From contig NZ_PJMW01000002.1 of NCBI RefSeq assembly GCF_002846365.1, forward strand, positions 1,860,001-1,924,000: a DNA stretch of 64,000 bases, read 5' to 3'. Source of the stretch: Nocardia fluminea (lineage in GTDB: Bacteria > Actinomycetota > Actinomycetes > Mycobacteriales > Mycobacteriaceae). The translations under genes and the position numbers were made by a program. The notes beneath the pieces are model-generated. The model searched no databases and was not told the origin of the DNA. It saw nothing but the letters and a program-made list of their open reading frames with translations. Of the stretch, positions 60,001-64,000 are shown piece by piece. Positions within the stretch are counted from its first letter, which is position 1; the number at the start of each line of letters is the position of its first letter.

Positions 60001-61560
60001 GTCGATGCTGTCGGCCATGAGCGCGGGCTGACCGGTGACGTACATAGTGACGCCGTCGGGTATCTCGATAGAACGGAGATAGTCGATCGTCGGCTCGGCG
60101 CCGCCGGTGGGATCGATCAGCGTCGCCGAGGTCCGGAACACCTCGGGGTTGGTCGGCGACTTGACCGGCACCTCGAACGGGCCGACCAGTCCGGGAGCCT
60201 GATTTGCTTCTTTCCAGACCTTGCCGATCGCGTTGGTGTTGTCCGAGACGAAGACCAGCTGGATCGGGTCGGTCTTCTTCTGCGGGAACACCTCGTAGAA
60301 ATGCTCGAGCGCGGACCGGGTCGCGTTGTCCGGCGGGAGGTACTTCTCGTTGATGCCGCCGAAGGCCAGATCCTTGACCGGGATGATCAGCAGCAGCAGA
60401 CCGACGGTGATCGGGATGGCGATCTTGAGCGGGTGCTTCATGACCCAACGGGTGGTGTTGCCCCAGAAGCCGTTCTCGATCTGCTCGGCGGTCTTGGTCT
60501 TGCGGAACCGCTTGAGACCGAGCGCGTCGACGCGGTGGCCGAGGATGCCCAGCATGGCGGGCAGGATCGTGATCGCGGTCAGCGCCGCCAGCGAGACGGC
60601 CGCGATGGTGCCGTAGGCGACCGAGCGCAGGAAGCCCTGCGGGAAGATCAGGATGCCGCCGAGGCTGGCGATGATCATCGTGGCGGAGAAGACAACCGTC
60701 CGGCCCGCGGTCATCACCGATCGACGGACAGCGGCGGGCGTGCTGTAGCCCTCGGCAAGCTCCTCGCGGAAACGGCTGACTATGAACAGGCCGTAGTCGA
60801 TCGCGAGACCGAGCCCGATCATCGAGACCACACCGGTGACGAAGATGTTGACCTCGGTGAAATTGGTCAGCGCCATCACGATGCCGGTGGCGCCCATGAT
60901 CGTCAGACCACCGATGATCAGCGGCAGCGCGGCGGCGACGATGCCACCGAAGATGAAGAACAGCAGGATCGCCACCGCGGGGAAGGCCAGCACTTCCATC
61001 CGCTTGGAGTCGTGGTCGAGGGTGTCGGTCAGGGTGACCGCGATGGGCTGCAGGCCCGAGACCTCGACATCGACGCCGGGAATGGTGAAGACGTCTTGCA
61101 CCGCACGGTAATTGGCCATCATGACCGTGTCGTTGTCGCCGGCGATGGCGATCGAGGCGAACGCGTGCTTCTTGTTCTTCGACCCGAACGCCGACGGCAC
61201 GGAGGGCGCATCGCCCACCTTCCAATAGGTGCCGTTGATCTTCCCGATGTGCTCGGGATTTTCAGCGACAACCTTGGTCAGGCTGGCGACGACCTTCTGC
61301 TGGAACTCCGGGTCATCGATCGTTTTGCCCTCGGGGGCGTTGTACATCACGATCACGTCGGCGTTGTGGTCGCGCCCGTAGGACCCGTCCGCGATCTGCG
61401 CGCCCTGCACCGACTCCGAGCCCGGATCGAACCAGCCGCTCTGGGTCAGGCGGGGTCCGAGCCCCATGCCGTAGGCGCCCAACGCCAACATCGCCGCACC
61501 GACGACGACGATGACGGCGAAGCGGAACCGGTAGACCAGATCGCCCCAGCGGGTGAACAC
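57055..61560 (-). CDS. mmpL3: MmpL3 trehalose monomycolate flippase with long C-tail
   Basis: A 1501-residue RND-family transporter. The membrane part (about 1-745) has twelve spans, two periplasmic loops and the two proton-relay pairs of MmpL3, LAIDYGLF (Asp255-Tyr256) and LSTDYEVF near 640. It exports trehalose monomycolate for the mycolic acid layer and is essential in mycobacteria. The cytoplasmic tail is about 750 residues of Pro/Ser/Glu/Thr-rich, probably disordered sequence with 24-residue repeats, against about 200 in M. tuberculosis MmpL3 (944 residues). GTG 61560 follows the upstream TAA with no gap. Order mmpL3, NYN gene, trmB matches Mycobacterium. Confidence 0.93.
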   Translation of the reverse strand: MFTRWGDLVYRFRFAVIVVVGAAMLALGAYGMGLGPRLTQSGWFDPGSESVQGAQIADGSYGRDHNADVIVMYNAPEGKTIDDPEFQQKVVASLTKVVAENPEHIGKINGTYWKVGDAPSVPSAFGSKNKKHAFASIAIAGDNDTVMMANYRAVQDVFTIPGVDVEVSGLQPIAVTLTDTLDHDSKRMEVLAFPAVAILLFFIFGGIVAAALPLIIGGLTIMGATGIVMALTNFTEVNIFVTGVVSMIGLGLAIDYGLFIVSRFREELAEGYSTPAAVRRSVMTAGRTVVFSATMIIASLGGILIFPQGFLRSVAYGTIAAVSLAALTAITILPAMLGILGHRVDALGLKRFRKTKTAEQIENGFWGNTTRWVMKHPLKIAIPITVGLLLLIIPVKDLAFGGINEKYLPPDNATRSALEHFYEVFPQKKTDPIQLVFVSDNTNAIGKVWKEANQAPGLVGPFEVPVKSPTNPEVFRTSATLIDPTGGAEPTIDYLRSIEIPDGVTMYVTGQPALMADSIDTLLELMPWMILLVLVTTTVLMFLTFGSLVLPIKAALMSALGLGATLGILTWIFVDGNGAGVLNFTPQPISAPVLMLIIAIIYGLSTDYEVFLLSRMVEARAQGASTTEAVRIGTAQTGRIITAAALILLVVTGAFAFSDMVMMQYIAYGMIAALFIDATILRMLLVPAIMKLLGDDCWWAPKWMKRIQEKIGLGEPILDDERPEHGGVVDLVKTTPITDPPTMQLTAVPDSKLARTPRRPRTVAEIEAEAPTQRIDKITETDAAEPTRSRQPMSPDPTRPRASMLSSGEPTRELPVVKPGTPAKAAPQDPAKQEDSGPDLPKYVSGEPTQVLPIVKPDTPNPVQGPEDSTPDTTEDEDRGYSGPSFGTPPIPLADLGDPRTGPGGAARSTNGRGHTNGTTETPTGPSISRPGPVDTGSGLDLPGVVTGVPPRGSERVQPPSGYTPGVIGETPPVPRVSTPDETGDGTGFGTPPADSPPRPSIVPPARPNTVTPPPRGIVPPQAPRIVNTPPNTTPPAPPTETPPSGTFNGFSPVTASNLRPVTPDSPAPESSPPAEPSRPAEPSHSAESSRPAESSHPAQPSLPFEQSRPAEQSHQAEQSRPAEQSPPFESGHPAQPSHPFEQSRPAEQSPPFESGHPAQPSHPFEQSRPAEQSPPFESGRPAESSLPFEQRRPFDSSRPTQSSHPAQPSHPFEQSRPAEQSPPFESSHLPEQADAPVRDTDSRSHEVESASSDFTAVPGAHRAESYQGSPARAETEPESPIPPQSVFGTAVPVEPQPSAPWNNGMTGPGTPRGFTSSDQDSGPRFSPVTPSSADEATRDRPVVESSGNRPHSARPADVVRPQVAPPGFTEVRPETAPSSRQPDSATGETAAASGEPADEAPATDQIGAAGQWRAPSGFTAVPTPAATPAEPSDDASPDAPDAETDSPAVESPADTRNEIENWMAQLRSSRRGTAEDEGRHHGNEGRTVSVNELLRRREDD
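57880..58350 (-). repeat. 72-bp tandem repeats encoding MmpL3 tail
   Basis: A 72-bp unit encoding FESGHPAQPSHPF followed by EQSRPAEQSPP is perfectly repeated from about 58025, with period 72 (58025, 58097 and 58169), and imperfect copies flank it on both sides to about 57880 and 58350. The repeated peptide is rich in His, Pro, Glu and Ser. Confidence 0.8.
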
Positions 61561-62277
61561 TTAAGCGACTCCTTGACCAGGGCGAGAAGTGAGTAGCGCA
61601 GACAGCGGCCGGAACGGCTGGAGCCAAGCGCCCTCGTCGGGCAGCGACTCGAGGCTCACCCGCGGTAGCGGTTCACGGAACACGCCGGGGATGTCCTCGA
61701 GGTCGACGAACCCGAGGGTATCCGAAGTGACCGCCCAACTCGCGTGCTCACGGAATCCGAGCACCTGAGCTGGGATTCCCTTGGCCGCGATGGCTTCCAG
61801 TGGTTCACGGAACGCTTGGCCGTCGGCCGAGGCGACCATGATGCCGGCTAAACCACCGTCGCGTTGACGGGCCGCGATGTGCGCGAGCATGTCGGCGTCG
61901 ACATCGGAGTCTTCGTCGATCTTGGGCTTGGCGAACACCGCGAAACCGACATTGCGCAGCGCTTCCACCCACGGGCGGACCACGTCGGCGGTGCCGGGCG
62001 CGATATTGGTGAACACGGTGGCCTCGGCCTCGATGCGCCCCTTGGAGGCGACCGAGATCTCGGCGGTGCGCGCCAGCAGCCAGCGGCCGAGGGCGTCGAA
62101 GCGGGGGCGATAAGCGGCGGTGGGACGTCCACCGAGGATGGCGCCGAGCCCCATGTCGAGGTTCGGCGCGTCCCAGACCAGCAGCACGCGTCGAACATCG
62201 GAACCGCTCAACGCCTCGGAACCGGAACCTGCCTGGGCGGGCACCGGCATCTCGGGGGCGATCTCACTCACGCTCAT
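61561..62277 (-). CDS. NYN-domain protein (Rv0207c-like)
   Basis: A 238-residue protein with a NYN/PIN-like domain. VLLVWDAPNLDMGLGAILGG carries the first acidic residues; DEDSDVDADMLAHIAARQR and GIMVASADGQAFREPLEAI carry the rest, as in NYN nucleases. It probably acts on RNA, though no substrate is known. The gene sits between trmB and mmpL3, the same position as Rv0207c in M. tuberculosis. ATG 62277 overlaps the trmB stop (ATGA). Confidence 0.83.
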   Translation of the reverse strand: MSVSEIAPEMPVPAQAGSGSEALSGSDVRRVLLVWDAPNLDMGLGAILGGRPTAAYRPRFDALGRWLLARTAEISVASKGRIEAEATVFTNIAPGTADVVRPWVEALRNVGFAVFAKPKIDEDSDVDADMLAHIAARQRDGGLAGIMVASADGQAFREPLEAIAAKGIPAQVLGFREHASWAVTSDTLGFVDLEDIPGVFREPLPRVSLESLPDEGAWLQPFRPLSALLTSRPGQGVA

Positions 62278-63077
62278 CTGTCGATCTTCCCCCATATGAA
62301 CTCGTTGATGGCGCTACCGGCACGCAGGCCTTTGCCTTCGAACTTGGTGACGGGCCGTTCGAAACCGATCGGCGCGGTAGTGCGGTTGGCGGCGCTGTCG
62401 CCGCCGGTGGTGTCGTTCAGGCCGATGAACAGCGGTTCCTTGGAGCCTACTTCGAGAATATGCTCGGCGTAATCCGCGTGGTCGGTCGCCACGTGCAGCA
62501 CGCCGCCAGGCTCGAGTCTGCTGGCGATCAGGGCGAAGGTCGGCGCCTGTAGCAGGCGGCGCTTGTGGTGCCGGGCCTTCGGCCATGGGTCGGGGAAGAA
62601 CACCCGAACGCCGATCAGCGACTCCGGGGCAACCATGTTCTCGAGGACATCGACGGCATCGCCGCGCAGCAACCGGATGTTCTCGATCTCCTCGCGCTCG
62701 ATCTGCTGGACCAGCTGGGCGAGGCCGGGCTGATACACCTCGATGCCGATGAGATTCAGGTGCGGTTCGGCCTTCGCCATGGCGGCCGTCGCGGTGCCGG
62801 TGCCGGTGCCGATCTCGATCACCAGCGGCGCCTCGCGCCCGAACCAGGCGTCGGCCTCGACCGGATCGTTGGACACGTCGCGCCCGATCACCGGCCAGGT
62901 ACGGTCCCACGAGGTCTGCTGGTTCGGCGTCAGCGCGCCCCGCCGCGAGCGGAAGCTCGTGACGCGCGGGTACAGCCGGGAGCCGGTGAGCGAGCGCCTG
63001 CCCGCGTCGTTCGGCATCTCCGACAGCTTGTGGCTGGTCGGCTCGGCGTGGTTGGCGGCGTCGTTCACGTCGTCCAT
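62274..63077 (-). CDS. trmB: tRNA (guanine-N7)-methyltransferase
   Basis: A 267-residue SAM-dependent methyltransferase placing m7G46 in the variable loop of tRNAs. The SAM motif is VIEIGTGTGTATAAMA; NLIGIEVYQPGL follows; the signature FFPDPWPKARHHKRR is intact, and TKFEGKGLRAGSAINEF matches the family's C-terminal end. An N-terminal 50-residue extension with FRSRRGALTPNQQ is usual in actinobacteria. First gene of the trmB-NYN-mmpL3 operon. Confidence 0.94.
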   Translation of the reverse strand: MDDVNDAANHAEPTSHKLSEMPNDAGRRSLTGSRLYPRVTSFRSRRGALTPNQQTSWDRTWPVIGRDVSNDPVEADAWFGREAPLVIEIGTGTGTATAAMAKAEPHLNLIGIEVYQPGLAQLVQQIEREEIENIRLLRGDAVDVLENMVAPESLIGVRVFFPDPWPKARHHKRRLLQAPTFALIASRLEPGGVLHVATDHADYAEHILEVGSKEPLFIGLNDTTGGDSAANRTTAPIGFERPVTKFEGKGLRAGSAINEFIWGKIDR

Positions 63078-63210
63078 TGTCCAGCATGCTCGGAGCTACG
63101 TCGCAGGCGAGTTCGTGGGACCGCTGATCCGCCCAGGTCGGCAGAAGGTTCGCCCGGCCCCGGCTCGCCGCGGATCTGACACAATGCCCTCCGAAAAGGG
63201 GGTGTGCGCA

Positions 63211-64000
63211 ATGCCGACAGCCACTGAATTCGCACAGACACGACCCGCGGACCAGCTCGACGCGCTGATCTCGGTTCTAGGCGCAGGTCGTGGGGGTGAT
63301 CCGGGGATCGCCGAGCAGCTCGCCGCGGCGGCCGCGCGCCGTCGTCGTCCGCTGCACATCCAGATCACCGGGCGTGCGCTCAGCGGGCGGACCACCGTGA
63401 TGGCCGCGCTGGCCTTGTTGTCGGCGCAGGAGACCGCGCCGGTCGATCAACCCGAGTTGCCCGATCCGGTTCTCGACGGCGACCTGGTCATCTATGTGCT
63501 GGCCGGTGCGCCGCAGGCCGCCGACTATCGCCTGCTCGCGACCCTGCCGCCGGGTCGCGGTGTGGTGGTGCTCAACAAGGCCGACGCGGTGGGCGCGCGC
63601 TGGGGTGAGGCCGTGGCCGCCGCCCAGCGGCACGCGCAGGAACTGGGCCTGCCGATCGTGCCGATCGTGGCCTCGGTCGCCGCCAAGACCAGGGCGGGAG
63701 CGGTGAGCGCCGAGGATCTGAGCGACCTGCGCAGGCTCGCGGTCGGCCCCGATGTGCCGTCGGTGCTGGCGGCCGATCTGTTCATCGGCGTCGGCTCCGA
63801 TCAGGAAGCGCGCAGGCGGCTGATCGCCAACTGGGATCTCTACGGCGTGGACTGCGCGCTGTCGGCCCTGCGCGCCGATCCCGATCTGCCCGCGTCGGCG
63901 ATCATCCAGATCCTGCACGCGGCGAGCGGGATCGATCCGCTGCACAAGCTGGTCCACCGCCGATACGAGCAGGTGGAGGCGGTGCGCGGCGGTGAACTGC
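63211..64000 (+). CDS. Rv0209-like hypothetical protein, possible NTPase (partial)
   Basis: An open frame of 263 codons that runs off the window end. It begins MPTATEFAQTRPADQLDALI and contains LHIQITGRALSGRTTVMAALALL, a P-loop-like segment (GRALSGRTT), then GDLVIYVLAGAPQAADYRLL and VVVLNKADAVGARWG, an NKxD guanine-specificity motif. It resembles a dynamin- or Era-like GTPase core and occupies the position of Rv0209 relative to trmB. AAGGGGG is about 9 nt upstream of ATG 63211. The C-terminal part is outside the window. Confidence 0.72.
   Translation, partial: MPTATEFAQTRPADQLDALISVLGAGRGGDPGIAEQLAAAAARRRRPLHIQITGRALSGRTTVMAALALLSAQETAPVDQPELPDPVLDGDLVIYVLAGAPQAADYRLLATLPPGRGVVVLNKADAVGARWGEAVAAAQRHAQELGLPIVPIVASVAAKTRAGAVSAEDLSDLRRLAVGPDVPSVLAADLFIGVGSDQEARRRLIANWDLYGVDCALSALRADPDLPASAIIQILHAASGIDPLHKLVHRRYEQVEAVRGGEL

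Overview
The window is high-GC actinobacterial chromosome and looks like Nocardia or a close relative. The evidence is a mycobacterial-type cell envelope (MmpL3 next to a NYN-domain gene and trmB, as in Mycobacterium), F420/deazaflavin oxidoreductases, an LpqH-type lipoprotein, a SigL-RslA sigma/anti-sigma pair, a PbpLipo-like lipoprotein and very many GTG starts. At about fifteen genes a TAnnnT hexamer sits 6-8 nt before the start codon, the spacing expected of leaderless transcripts.

Layout. 1-9.1 kb: the end of a DUF2786 gene, a metallohydrolase, menC, a thiolase divergent from an HxlR regulator, an orphan sugar-ABC ATPase, an LLM flavin/F420 oxidoreductase, a polar amino acid ABC importer, a His-rich metal-binding protein and a toxin-antitoxin pair with a broken toxin. 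9.5-14.8 kb: a tightly overlapping four-gene operon with two unrecognised proteins, a TPR protein and a CHAT (caspase-like) protease. This is the best candidate for an undescribed system. 14.9-26.7 kb: envelope and housekeeping genes (LpqH, PhoX, GH25, glucosylglycerate hydrolase, SDR, polysaccharide deacetylase, leuS). 26.9-29.7 kb: an SdpI-like protein and a tandem array of six tiny membrane proteins, most with Ser/Gly/Cys tails; the array looks amplified by duplication.

29.7-34.1 kb: a four-gene overlapping biosynthetic operon (ThDP enzyme, SRPBCC protein, KAS III-like enzyme with altered active site, HisC-like aminotransferase). It is divergent from an EXLDI-family gene whose promoter carries two TACGTA-cored palindromes, followed by a DrrAB-type exporter. 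36.7-45.1 kb: sigL-rslA, YqgE, an acyltransferase, glycerate kinase, an HxlR regulator divergent from two imine-reductase-like genes, the fossil of an ABC ATPase, a Ddn-like protein and aroQ.

45.5-64 kb: a penicillin-binding-protein homologue that has lost its catalytic motifs, a lysylphosphatidylglycerol-synthase-like membrane protein, a class III nucleotide cyclase, an AI-2E family permease, a MacS/MacR-type two-component system, a DUF2339 gene interrupted by an in-frame TGA, and mmpL3 with an exceptionally long repetitive C-terminal tail, followed by the NYN gene, trmB and a partial gene. A dispersed repeat of about 110 bp occurs at least three times. Products are inferred from motifs and remembered families; no database search was run.
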